64,000 nt of DNA, taken from contig CM039125.1 of NCBI GenBank assembly GCA_022036555.1, positions 48,756,110 to 48,820,109 of the forward strand. Direction: 5' to 3'. Source of the DNA: Microstegium vimineum (lineage: Eukaryota; Streptophyta; Magnoliopsida; Poales; Poaceae). Within the stretch, counting starts at the first letter, position 1. Each line of letters begins with the position of its first letter. The position numbers were made by a program, and so were the translations under genes. A model generated the notes under the pieces. The model was not told the DNA's origin. It did no database searches and saw only the letters and a program-made list of their open reading frames with translations. This document shows positions 34,460 through 45,995 of this stretch, one piece after another.

Positions 34460-37400
34460 TTAGGGGTAAAAGCAACGTAGTTGTTCGATGTTCCATGCGT
34501 TGGTGAGGATCTCGCCCTCGCTGTTCTTCAGCTTGTAAGTGTCTGGCTTTAGCACTTTTGCCACGATGAAGGGTCCTTCCCAAAGTGGCGTCAGCTTGTG
34601 ACGCCCCTTGTTGCTTTGTCGGTGGCGCAGTACGAGGTCGCCGACGTCAAGGTCCCTTTTGCGTACGTGTTTGTTGTGGTAGCGCCGCAGCGTCTGCTGG
34701 TACCTTGCCGACTTGAAGAGGGCCATGTCCCGGGCTTCCTCGAGCTGGTCGAGGGAGTCCTCTCGGGCTGTTGCGTTGGCTTGCTCGTTGTCGGCCTTTA
34801 ATCGAGGGGACCCGTATTCGAGGTCAGTGGGGAGGACGGCCTCAGACCCATAGACCAAGAAGAACGGGGAGAACCCTGTGGCTCAACTTGGCATTGTTCT
34901 GAGACTCCATAGGACAGAGGGCAACTCCTCGACCCATCTCTTGCCGTGCTTGTTTAGTCGGTCGAAGATCCTTGGCTTGAGTCCCTGCAAAACCATGCCA
35001 TTGGCGCGCTCGACCTGACCGTTAGTTCGAGGGTGGGCGACTGCGGACCAGTTCACCTTGATGTTGTGGTGGTCACAGAAGTCCAGGAACTTTTGGCCGG
35101 TGAACTATGTGCCATTGTCGGTGATGATGACATTGGGGACCCCGAAGCGATGGATGATGTATGTGAAGAACAACACGACTTGTCGGGATTGGATGTTGGC
35201 GATGGGTCGAGCCTCGATCCACTTCGAGAACTTGTCTATGGCGACGAGGAGGTGGGTGTAGCCTCCTTTTGCTTTCTTTAAGGGCCGACCATGTCGAGCC
35301 CCCATACAGCAAACGGCCAAGTTATAGGTATCATCTGAAGGGCTTGAGCCGGGAGGTGAGTTTGTCTCGCGTAGAACTGGCATCCCTTGCAAGACCGAAC
35401 GAGTTTGGTAGCGTCAGCGACGACTGTAGGCCAATAGAAGCCTTGTCTAAAGGAGTTCCCTACCAGAGTTCTTGGCGCCGCGTGGTGGCCGCAAGCCCCC
35501 GAGTGGATGTCCCTGAGCAGTGCCCTTCCTTCCTCGATGGTGAGGCATCGTTGGAGGACGCCGGTGGGGCTACGTCGATACAGCTCGCGGCCATCCCCGT
35601 ACAAGACGTAGGTTTTGGCGCGTCGGGCTATGCGTCGGGCTTCGGTGCGATCTTCAGGGAGCTCACCTTGTATCAGATACTCGAGGTAGGGCGTGCGCCA
35701 GTCCGTCGAGGGGGTTGGTTTTCTCGGTTGTTTCGTCGATCTCCATGACCTCTCCTCCGTTCGAGGGAGGATCAGTCGAGGAGGAAGGGTCGACCCCTTG
35801 CTCGAGTGCGGGAGCCCCCGAGCCTAGGTCGACGGACGGCTTGTGAAGGTCTCTCGAGAAGACGTCGGGAGGGACTGTACCTTGAGTGGATGCGGTTTTG
35901 GCTAGCTCGTCAGCGGCTTCGTTGTACCGGCAGGCGATGTGGTTGAGCTCGAGGCCGTAGAATTTGTCCTCGAGCTTTTGGACCTCCTTGTAGTAGGCTT
36001 CCATCTTGGGGTCGTGGCAGCTCGAGGCCTTCATCACCTGGTCGATCACAAGCTGCGAGTCCCCTCGAACGTCGAGACGTCGAACCCCGAGCTCGATGGC
36101 AATGCGCAGACTGTTGATGAGGGTCTCGTACTCGGCTACGTTGTTGGAGGCGGGGAAGTGGAGGCGGATGACGTAGCGCATGTGAACCCCTGAGGGAGAT
36201 ATGAACAGCAGTCCGGCGCCTGCCCCCGTCTTCATCAGCGACCCGTCAAAGTACATGGTCCAGAGCTCGGCCTGAACCTGCGCTGGGGGTAGTTGAGTAT
36301 CGGTCCATTCTGCAATGAAGTCTGCCAATACCTGAGACTTGATGGCCTTCCGAGGGGCGTAGGAGAGAGTTTTCCCCATGAGCTCGACCGACCACTTGGC
36401 GATTCTCCCAGATGCCTCCCGGTTTTGGATTATCTCCCCGAGGGGAAAGAAGAGACCACAGTAACCGGATGGCCTAGGAAATAGTGTTGGAGCTTGCGCC
36501 GAGTGAGGACGATGGCATACAACAGCTTCTGAATGTGGGGGTATCTCATTTTGGTCTCGGAAAGTACCTCGCTCACGAAGTAGACGGGCCTTTGAACTAG
36601 CAGGGCGTGTCCTTCCTCCGCCCTCTCGACTACTATCGCCGCGCTGACTACCTGAGTAGTTGCAGCAACATATAGCAAGAGGGGCTCGGCTGGGTTTGGA
36701 GGTACCAAAATAGGTGGCAAGGTGAGCAAGACTTTGAGTTTAGAGAGCAACTCCTCGGCCTCGAGGGTCCACGTGAAGTGTTCTGTTTTCTTAAGGAGGC
36801 GATAAAGGGGGAGGGCTTTTTCCCCGAGCCGTGAGATGAGCCGGCTGAGGGCAGCAAGGCACCCTGTGACCCTTTGCACGCCTTTAAGATCCTTGATCGG
36901 GCCCATCCTAGTGATAGCGGTTACCTTCTCAGGGTTGGTCTCGATCCCGCGCTGGGAGACTATATACCCTAGGAGCATGCCTCGAGGGACCCCGAAGACA
37001 CACTTCTCGGGATTTAGCTTTATATGTTTACCCTGAGGCACCCGAACGCGATTTGAAGGTCCCTGACCAGGTTTCCAACCTCTTTGGATTTGACTAAGAT
37101 GTCGTCGACATAGACCTCGATGGTCGGCCCTATGTGGCGTTCGAAAACATGGAGCATGCATCGCTGGTATGTGGCATCAGCGTTTCGCAAGCCGAACGGC
37201 ATCGTGAGGTAGCAAAACATGCCAAAGGGGTGATGAAGGAGGTTGCGAGCTGATCGGACTCCGTCATCTTTATTTGGTGGTAGCCAGAATATGCATCGAG
37301 AAAGCAAAGGGTTTCACATCTCGTAGTGGAGTCAACTATTTGATCAATACACGGTAATGGAAAAGGAACCTTAGGACATGCTTTATTTAAACTAGTGTAA

Positions 37401-38462
37401 TCTATGCACATTCTATCCTTTCCATTCTTTTTCTTGACAAGCACAGGGTTTTCTAACCACTTAGGATGTTGAACCTCCTTGATGAATTCGGCCTTCAAAA
37501 GCTTGTCGACCTCCTCCCCGATGATTCTGCGCTTCTCCTTGTCGAAGCGGCGCAGCCGTTGCTTCACCGGTTTGGATCCGGCTCGGATGTCCAAGGAGTG
37601 CTCGGCGACCTCCCTCGGAATGCCCGACATATCCGAGGGACTCCACGCGAGAAATTCGACGAGCACGACTTCCTATTTGGGCTCGAGGGTAGCGCTGATC
37701 GTCAGCGCCTTCCCATCCGCGCGGTTGGGGTCGAGCGGGATGGTCTTAGTGTCCTCCGTAGGCTCGAAGTTGCTTGCACGTCGTTTGGGGTCGGGGATCT
37801 CCTGGGAGAAGTCATCGAGGGCCGCGAGGGTGGCTGACTCCTCGGCCGCCTCGGCGCTTTCCACGCAGTCGACGTCGCAGTCGTAGGCGTGCTCGTAGGA
37901 GGTGTCGACGGTGATGACCCCCTTGGGCCCTGGCATCTTCAGCTTGAGGTAGGTGTAGTTTGGGATCGCCATGAACTTGGCGTACCTAGGTCGACCGATG
38001 ACGGCGTGGTAGGTGCCGCGGAATCCGACCACCTCGAAGGTCAGTTCCTCACTCCTAAAGTTCGAGGGGGTGCCGAAGCAGACGGGCAGCTTGACGCGGT
38101 CGATCGGGAGTGCCTTCTTTCCTGGAACGATCCCGTGGAACCCCCCCTCCCCCCGCACTGGGCAGGAGCAGGTTCCTCGGGATCCCCAAGAGGTCGAGGG
38201 TCTCAACGTAGATGATGTTGAGGCTGCTTCCCCCATCCATGAGTACCTTGGAAAGGCGGGTGTTGAGTATGATCGGGTCGACGACAAGTGGGTAGACCCC
38301 TACGCTGGGGACGTGCTTGGGATGGTCGTCCTGATCAAAGGTGATCGGCACATGTGACCAGTTGAGGTATCGAGGGGCCTGAGCTCGAACAGAGAAGACC
38401 TCCTGACGCTCACTCTTGCGCTGACGCGTGTTGAGTCGGGTCGAGGGTCCCCCGAAGATCAT
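34460..38462 (-). pseudogene. gypsy pol: protease, RT, RNase H x2, integrase (frame-broken)
   Basis: In sense order: aspartic protease with the Tat-type DGGSSLNII site (about 38220); reverse transcriptase with FLDAYSGYHQI and the catalytic EVYVDDILVKS (37080-37620); RNase H domain (36430-36950); a second archaeal-like RNase H with YFDGS, NNVAEYE and GDSQLV (35750-36300); integrase with a HHCC zinc region (35400-35560) and GLDMVGP / ITDNGT core (35100-35300); and the C-terminal tail to the stop at 34460. The RT frame breaks where GGGG at 37227-37230 is one base short, and again near 37030. In-frame stops also interrupt the integrase. Some breaks may be consensus errors; together they suggest decay. 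Confidence 0.88.
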
Positions 38463-40380
38463 GAAACAATCGAAGATCTCGGGAAGCCCCTGTTCTTGCC
38501 ATCGCCCCCGTCTTGTGGGTCCTCCTTCTTGTCATCTTTCTTGAGGCCGAGGGAGTAGAAGTGCTTCTTGATCATGCAGCAGTCCTCGAGCTTATGGTTG
38601 GCCGACCCCTTGTGATAGGGGCAGGGCTCCTTCAGCATTTTATCGAAGACGCCCCCGTCTGGAGGGGGGCCTCGAGGCTTCTTTCGGTCTGCCGCAGCCA
38701 CAAGATCGTCGGGCTCGGCGTCACGTCGGCCCTGCTGGTTCTTCTTCTTCTTCTTCTTCTTCTTCTTGTTCCTCTTGGGCCCCTTGCTCGAGCCGTCGGG
38801 CTCGTCGGCCTTGGCCTTCCCTTTGTCGGGGGACCCGCAGAAGAACGTGCCAACGACTTCTTCACTGGCTATGTAGTTGGCGATGATGTCCATGAGCTCG
38901 TTGGCGATCTTGGGAGTGTTGCACCCTAGTTCCCGCACCAACTCCTTGCACGTCGTCCCAACGACAAACGCCATGATGACGTCGTGGTCGGAGATGTGGG
39001 GTAGCTCGGTACGTTGCTTGGAGAATCACCGCGTGAACTCGCGGAGGGTCTCACTCGGCTTTTGCTTGCAGCTGCGGAGATCCTAGGAGTTCCCCGGCCG
39101 CACGTAGGTGCCCTTGAAGTTTCCCTCGAAGATTCTGACTAGGTCGGGCCAGCCATGGATCATGTCCGGGGGGAGTTCCTCGAGCCACCTTCGAGCGGTG
39201 TCGGAGAGGAAGAGCGGGAGTTGTCGAATTATGGCGCTGTTGTTGTCGGCACCTCCTAGCTGACATGTCAGTCTAAAGTCAGCAAGCCAGAGCTCTGGCT
39301 TGGTCTCACCGTTGTACTTGACCAGGCTGGCGGGTGGACGGAAATGACCCGGCAAAGCGGTTCGCCGGATCGCCCTGCTAAAGACTCGGGACCCCGGTGG
39401 CTCCGGGGATCGACGTCGATCCTCGTCGCTGTCGTAGCGCCCACCTCGATGGGCACTGTATCCTCGAGCCTCAGCTCACCGTGCCGGCGTCGTTTGTTGT
39501 CGTTGATGTCGTGTCGCGCGTCGCGCGACTGTCGATTGTCGATGATGCGGTGTCGAGCCGGTTGCCGCTCCGTTCAGCCTCAAGGTGCCTCGACTTGGTG
39601 GACGGATGCTTCCCGGTCTTGATGTGGGGGCACGTCTCGCCGCTCGGAAGCAGCTCCTCTGCGCCTCGAGGCTGAGCTCTCCGCCTGCTGCACGGCCGCG
39701 GCTTGGAGGAGCCCTCGGATTTCATCTCTAATGCGTTGTGCTTGGGGCGTCGAGGGTGCCAGCATGTCACAGAGCAGCATCGCGGCTGCCACGACATTCT
39801 GGCTGGCGCGATTGTAGACGTGGCGCTCGTTAGCTCCTTCCTCGACGATTTGTCGATGGACGTCACGGGCCCGGGCACGGGCTCCACCACCTGGTGGTTG
39901 TTGTTGATCTTGCTCGTGGGCCTGCCCGAGCTGTTGGAGTCGTAGACGCTCCTCCTCGAGCTTGGTGAGAAGCTCTCGGACCTGCGCGATCTGGGCGTCC
40001 CGAGGTGGATCAGCTTCGGCTGGGATCGGGGGGTCGCGCGGCTCGTGCTCGCGGAGCGTCGGTCCCTCCTCCTGGATCAGCATCCGCGACACCGGAGGTG
40101 TCGTCCTGGGAGTCGACTGCCTCGATGAGGTGGAAGCACTCCCGTGTGGGATCGTAGTCCTCATCGAGAGAATCTGGGTCGGGGCGGCTCTGGTAGAAGT
40201 TGGGGGAGGATCCCCTGCGCTCCTCCTCCAGTCGTTGCCACAAAGTACCCCAGGTGTAGCACCGGGACAGGAGCTTGTCGCAACTCCGGACGCTCACCCG
40301 ATGGAGGGGTGGTGGCAAGGCTCGTCGTTGCGCGGAGTAAATACCTTGGGAACTCGCGCTGCGCCCGCATCCTCGAGTCA
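38459..40380 (-). pseudogene. gypsy gag polyprotein (frame-broken)
   Basis: A glutamine/arginine-rich N-terminal part (39580-40164) is followed by the retrotransposon capsid region (39083-39355, with WLADFRLTCQL and ARRWLEELP). Next comes a lysine tract encoded by a (CTT)n run at 38740-38767, then a zinc-knuckle-like CPYHKGSANHKLEDC (about 38600) as in other Tat elements. Several frame changes and stops lie between the segments. Gag forms the virus-like particle that packages the element RNA. Confidence 0.8.
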
Positions 40381-40908
40381 ATTATGGTGGAGAAGAGTCT
40401 GGCGCTGTTGTGGAGCCCATGCGGAAGTGCGCTGCGCGGCGAGGAGACCGAACACGGTGGAGAGGCTGTGGGGGCTCTCCACGGCGGCGGCGCGAAGAAG
40501 TCGAAGTCGGGTCCGGCGAGGAATCCTCCTTCGACCCCCAAGCGTGGGTCAAACAGGCTCCCGAAGGGAGTGACTGTGTCACCAGCCGAGGCCGGGGGAG
40601 TAGCGGCAGGTGTCGCGCCATCCGCGCGGCTGTGGCGGAGTCGTTCGTGCCTCCTCCTGGTCACAGGCGGAAAGCGCGAGCGGTGGGACCGTCGCGAGGT
40701 CCTCCATGGCCCCGGTGTAGCGAGGCCGCTGCTACCCTCCTGACCTCTGGAGAGTAGAACCATGTCGTGGCCAGGGCCCAGGGACAGAAACTCTAGGCTC
40801 CCGAACCAGATGATGGTGGTGAATGGAAGTGGCGGGATGGGAGATTCCATCTGGAAGAGAAGTTGGGAGTTGATCGACACGCAAAGCCCCCCTACCTGGC
40901 GCACCAAC

Positions 40909-42257
40909 TGTCGGTGCTTTGACCCAGGGGGTCAATCACCAACTAGTGAATTTGTGTATTGCATGCTCCCTCTCCCAAATGTGATGCAAGAAGAACACAA
41001 TATTTATCCTGGTTCGGGCAAAAGAAGGACTTACGTCCAGCGGGGAAGGATGGATTGTATTATCTTGCACCGAAGTGCTCGTACAGAGGGGGGGGGGTAC
41101 AAGCTGGTTACACGGATGAACTCGAGGGAGGTCGAGGCCTAGAGCTAGCCGTGCTATATTAGGTGACCCGGATGATTGCTTGAGATGTTGATCAATCAAT
41201 TGGTCGATTGTAGGATGTGCGGAAGACTTGCTGTCTTTGGTTTTGGTGAGAGTTCGTGTGTGATTGCGGGTAGAGTCGATGATCGTCTCTTTGTCCCGTG
41301 TGTCGTATGTGTCGTCTCTCTCTCTCTCTTTCTATTATCCCAGCGTCCCCTTTTATAGGCCAAGGGGAGGCTTAGGGTTACAGGAACCTAGTACGTATCG
41401 GAATGGGAGACATGTCTGTGCGCCATGCCTGCGACGAGACGTCGATCGCTGTAGCGGCATGTTCCTTCTGTACTTCCGGTGTTCCGAGGTATGGTGATGG
41501 CAGACTGGTCGTCGCCGGGCAGTATGGCGTGGAACCTGCGAGTTCCACAGTTGAAGCGGGATGGATTGGACGGGTCCCATGCCGCAACAGTCGGGGATGA
41601 GGATCAAGCCCCCGGGTCGAGGGGTATCGAGGCCTGCGTGACCCCGACGTATCCCTGAGGACGCAGTCGAGGGCTACCTCACCCAAGATTCGAGGGGGTG
41701 CTCCGTACCCGAGGGGTGGCTGCAGCAGTTGTACGGTCGACGGGTAATCCGGGTAGGGGTGATGACTTGACGGATTTGACCGAGGTAGTGAGCGCCCATG
41801 GCGTTAGGCGGGGGCGGATTCCAGCATAGGATCCCCTTTTTCCCATACCGGGAGCAGGTGAGCTGATCGAGCCTCCTGTTCGGGGGTCGTTCGTTCGACC
41901 CCCTGTCCGTCATTTCGAGGGGTTGAAGTCGAGGGGGGAGGATCGACCTCTCTCCGCCATTCGAAAGGTCGAGGTTGGGGGTCGTTCGTTCGACCCTCCC
42001 TCCGTCGATCGAGGGGTCGAGGTTGGGGGTCGTTCGTTCGACCCTCCCTCCGTCGATCGAGGGGTCGAGGTTGAAGGTCGTTCTGCCTTCCGTCCCTCTG
42101 ATCATGGGCTGGCCCATGATTTGGCCACTTCTATTGGTGGGGTAGGCCTCCGCCTGGTGGGCCTTCCTCCATTGCTCGGTCGACTGTTGGGTTTCGCCTG
42201 GATGTTTAGGCGTTAGATTATCGTGGGTTAGGGTACCCCTTATCTTTGTATCCGACA
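40909..42257 (-). repeat. upstream LTR of the 15.5-kb gypsy element
   Basis: The 1,349-bp LTR has the same TGTCGG and CCGACA termini as 26715-28049. Small indels explain the 14-base difference, for example a longer G run at 41090-41098 and an extra TGTCGTA near 41303. The primer-binding site lies directly inside it. Confidence 0.93.
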
Positions 42258-42304
42258 GTTTCAGAATCACATTCAGAGCACCAGGATAAATGTCAGGCCA
42301 AAGA

Positions 42305-42510
42305 GTGCTTAGTCTGGTTGGCTAAGTCACTCGAGCAGCACCCCACAGGTCCTGAGTTCGATTCCTCGTGGGAGCGAATTTCAGACTGTGATTTCCTGGA
42401 TTTATTCCAGGATTTTCCGGCGCTACGCTTTCAGGTAGGCGACGTCCCTCTCGACAGCGAGACTCCTGTGGTGACCTCATGTGTTTGAGTGTCCCTCTCG
42501 ACAGCGAGGC
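42305..42510 (+). mobile_element. Au-like tRNA-derived SINE
   Basis: The head has A-box-like TAGTCTGGTTGGCTAAGTC and B-box CCTGAGTTCGATTCC. It is followed by the body phrases TTATTCCAGGATTTTCC, TAGGCGACGTCCCTCTCGAC and AGCGAGACTCCTGTGGTGAC, a family match to the copies at 6438-7345 and 20516-20735. The CCCTCTCGACAGCGAG phrase is repeated at 42439 and 42491. It lies about 45 bases outside the LTR element. Confidence 0.7.
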
Positions 42511-43682
42511 ACAGAATGTCAAGCGGGCAGGCAGGTGCAGATCGGCCGGGCATGGCAGGGCGGGCACCAAATCCCATAAGGTATAGTTTACTTGGAGGGA
42601 AGGGACAAGAAGAGAAGCAACGGAAAGGGAAAGTAGCACAAATTTAAAACCACCAAGTATGGACGTTGTCCCTCCAAAGTCAACCACTACACCTAATTCG
42701 AAATCAAACCCGACCAACCACGTTGGAACAATTCAATCCGAACCCCTCTCCCCTCCTAGCAATCCAATCCTACAAAACTCCACCAAAAGGAAATCGTGGT
42801 TTTAGTAGCATCTGGTATATTATATTATCAAAACAAAAGCAAAACTCCAAGCTTAGCCCAAGATATACATATTTTTCTTTTATAAAAAAAAGGTGAGATA
42901 AGCCATGGATAAATAAAGATTAACCACATGATTAGCTGGGGGCTCGAACTGCTGCTGCTACAACTTGTTGCCCTATCAAAGAGCGAGTGGGGGGCGCCTA
43001 CCCACCACCACCACCACCACCAGCGGAGGAAGGAACGGACCAGTCACCATTCATCTCGCTGCTCTCTGCGCTGGCGCCGAGTGCCGCGAGCTCGGCCTCG
43101 GCCCTCGGAGAAGCTGACTCCGCGGCGACGGCGTCGACGAGAGACGCGGGCGAGGTGCGCTTCCTAATTCCTAGCGTGTACTACCTGTTTCGAGGCGGTT
43201 TCGAGCGAGACGCGGCTCGATCTGCGCGCCCGCCCAGTCGTGTCCGCCCGCGCTGAGCCAGAGGACTCCGCTGCTGGGCTCCCCTCCGGCTAGCCGGCCG
43301 CGCGGGTTCCGAGGTCGCGGTGCGAATTTTGAATTCTTCCGCCGCGGGCGGGTGTTCCGGGTCCGCCCGGGCCCCGAGCTCGCGGGGCGCCGTTGCTGGA
43401 TTTGTTTTTTCTGCGGCGGGGTAAAGCCGCGATTTTGGGGTTTCGATTTCGAGAGCTAAAGACCTTGCTGTTTTGCTTCTCCTCGCCGCATATTCGGCAG
43501 CCGAGCGCCGCGGAATGCCCGCCGTGGAGGGAGGGCGCACGCAGCTGACGTCCTAAGCTGAGGCCGCGAGATTCGGGAGCCTCACTTCGGGGCGGGCGCG
43601 GGAGATTCGCGGTCTTTGGTGCGGCGGCGGCGGCGGAGGTCTCGGTCTCGCCTTGTTCGCCAGCGTGTGGGACCTCAGCGCG
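42511..43682 (+). promoter_or_regulatory. PEPKR2-like gene upstream region and GC-rich leader
   Basis: AT-rich until about 42930, then GC-rich with a (CAC)n run (43002-43021). A candidate donor GAG/GTGCGC at 43153-43160 and strong GC content to 43680 suggest a long leader, perhaps with an intron. No TATA box can be assigned with confidence. Confidence 0.4.
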
Positions 43683-45995
43683 ATGGCCGCCGCCGGGTTT
43701 GGCGGCGGCGACGCCAGGTACAGCTCGTACAAGGCGCCGGGGCTACGGGGGCCGTTGCTGGAGGCGGCGCACGTCTCGTGTCTCGAGGACAGGTACGATC
43801 TGGGCCCACAGCTAGGGTGGGGCCAGTTCGGGGTGATCCGGTCCTGCTCCGACCTCGTCACAGGCGAGGCGCTAGCCTGCAAGTCCATCGCCAAAGGTCG
43901 GCTCCTGTCCCCGGACGACGTGCGCGGGGTGAAGCTCGAGATCGAGGTCATGGCGCGCCTCGCGGGCCACCCCAACGTCGTCGACCTCAAGGCCGTCTAC
44001 GAGGACCGTGACTCCGTGCACCTCGTCATGGAGCTCTGTGCAGGCGGGGAGCTCTTCCATAGACTTGAGGAGCGCGGGTGCTTCTCTGAACATGATGCCG
44101 CCGTGCTGTTCAAGTACCTCATGGAGGTCGTCGCGCATTGCCATGGCAAAGGGATCGTCCACCGCGACCTTAAGCCTGAGAACATCCTCCTCGTTAGCAA
44201 GTCGCCCTCCTCGCCGATTAAGCTCGCTGACTTTGGACTCGCCACCTACATCCAGCCTGGTATGGTTTGTGTCTGATCAGTTTCAGTTTCTATACAACCT
44301 ATGGAAGAGGCACTTATTAGTCAATGCTACTCGATCTGTCTTTGCATTGGGAGCTAAAATAAGCAGAATCTGATGATGTTGGGTTTTGTCAGGTCGAAGC
44401 TTGAGTGGCATGGTAGGCAGCCCGTTCTACATTGCGCCGGAGGTGCTCTCCGGTGGATACAATGAGGCCGCCGATGTCTGGAGCGCGGGGTGATACTATA
44501 CATCCTCCTGAGTGGCATCCCGCCATTTTGGGGGAAAACCAAGTCCAAGATTTTCGAGTGCATCAGATCGATGGAGCTGCGGTTCCCTTCTGATCCATGG
44601 GATAGGGTTTCTGATTCGGCCAAGGAGCTAGTCACTGGGATGCTAAGGCGCGACCCTAGACAACGCCTCACGGCCAAGCAGGTTCTAGGTGAGCCATGGA
44701 TTTCATCTGTTTGTTTGTTTCTGATGAAACCACCAATTTGAATTTTTCAGTCCTTTCCTTCCTACTATATACCTTCATCTTGATTCATGATTCCTGCATA
44801 TAGATAGATTCAGGCAATTGAGCTGTCCACCATTTATAGAGATCAACGAAAACATGTCCAGCCTTGTTTAGTTCCTCGCAACTTTCTTTTTTTTTTTTTT
44901 TTTGGTTTGCTTGTTTACGTTACAAATCAAACAAAGCATTGTAGAGTAGCTTTGCTACTAATCTCTGAGGTAGCGCCAGCTCACGCTGCTGGTGTTTCGT
45001 AATATAATCTTTCAAGGCTGGGAATGGGACGGGTGTCATCGCAGTCATCGCCATTTTGTGCTAGGGTCATGTTCAAGTAGATCTGCAGCTACCGTACAGA
45101 GATTTTAAATTCCCCCTTTCTCTGGTTCATGTTACTTTTAAGCTTGCCGATTCATTCTTCCACCCTTCATGGAGTCTGGTTTGGTTGGCTGTCATGGCAT
45201 CATTTCCAGACCTTACAGTACAGATCAGCTGTTCTTAATTTGTTAATGATGATGTTCTTTCTTCTCCCCCATTCCGTAGCATCCGTTGCCCATGTGGATT
45301 TTATTATTTTCTTCTAATCTAAACAAACGTTCCCTTCCTACGCAGAGCATCCGTGGATGCAAGAACACGCGGACCAATCACAAGACTCCTGCAGCCATTG
45401 CCACGAGATCGGCCTCCAGCGAGAGGACCCAGGCTCGTGCTCCTTCTCCACGCCGCTGGCGTCACGGAGCAGGGACGTGAGCTTCAACACGGGTGGCGCG
45501 ATCGCCTGCCATGGCATGCCGGAGGAGGGCGAGGAGTGCTGCTCGCCCACGTTCGCCGTCGCCTGCAGGTCGTCCTTCTCGGCGTTCGTCACCGACCCGG
45601 CCCCGTCGTCCTGCCAAGCCTCCACCTCCGGCGGCTCCGGGTTCTCGTTCGGTGGGGCCTGTGAACCGTTCCCGTTGCCGATGGCTTCCATGCCGAGCTT
45701 CTCGTTCTTCTGCGCGCAAGATTGCAGCGAGCCGCCTGAACCGCCGTCGTCGGCGGCCGAGAAAGCTCCCTGCGACTCGGTGGCGGTGGCTGCCTCGTCT
45801 CTGAGGACAGCGACGACGAGGGGGAACACGCCGCGGGGCGGCGTTGTCGGCGTCAATGGCAGGCGGAACCACACGATCGGCGCAGGTGGGCGGGAGCACC
45901 TGGACGCGGCGGCGGTGTCTGAGTCCGTCATACGATGGGCGTCCTGCACCAACTTCTCCACGACGCACTCGCTCCGGGCCTCCCTCGTTTGCTAG
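43683..45995 (+). CDS. PEPKR2: Ser/Thr protein kinase, PEPKR2-like (CDPK-SnRK superfamily), three exons, 1-base frame break in exon 2
   Basis: Exons are 43683-44259, 44393-44688 and 45346-45995, with GT-AG borders. With one base restored in exon 2 they give a 507-residue protein. The kinase domain covers about residues 38-295: glycine loop LGWGQFGVI, lysine in ACKSIAKG, catalytic HRDLKPEN, DFG, GSPFYIAPE, DVWSAG and PPFWGKTKSKIF. The C-terminal 200 residues are serine/cysteine-rich without EF-hands. The activation-loop context, the SPDDVRGVKLEIEVM phrase and the EF-hand-less tail fit PEP-carboxylase-kinase-related kinase 2; substrates are not known here. Exon 2 has GGGG at 44487-44490 where five Gs keep the frame, inside the conserved WSAGVILY. 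Conservation continues after it, so a consensus error is likely. Confidence 0.88.

Larger units (their letters stand above)
26710..42262 (-). mobile_element. complete Tat-lineage Ty3/gypsy LTR retrotransposon, 15.5 kb
   Basis: The element occupies 26715-42257 and is flanked by the 5-bp target duplication GTTTC (26710-26714 and 42258-42262). Its sense strand is minus, so the upstream LTR is 40909-42257 and the downstream LTR 26715-28049. Order in sense direction: LTR, primer-binding site (GTTGGTGCGCCAGGTAGG just inside 40908), gag, pol (protease, RT, RNase H, second archaeal-like RNase H, integrase), then a large region with an antisense ORF, purine-rich tract, LTR. The extra RNase H, the DGGSS protease and the antisense ORF place it in the Tat group (Grande, RIRE2 and relatives). 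Stops and frame breaks in pol suggest that this copy is not autonomous as it stands. Confidence 0.93.
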
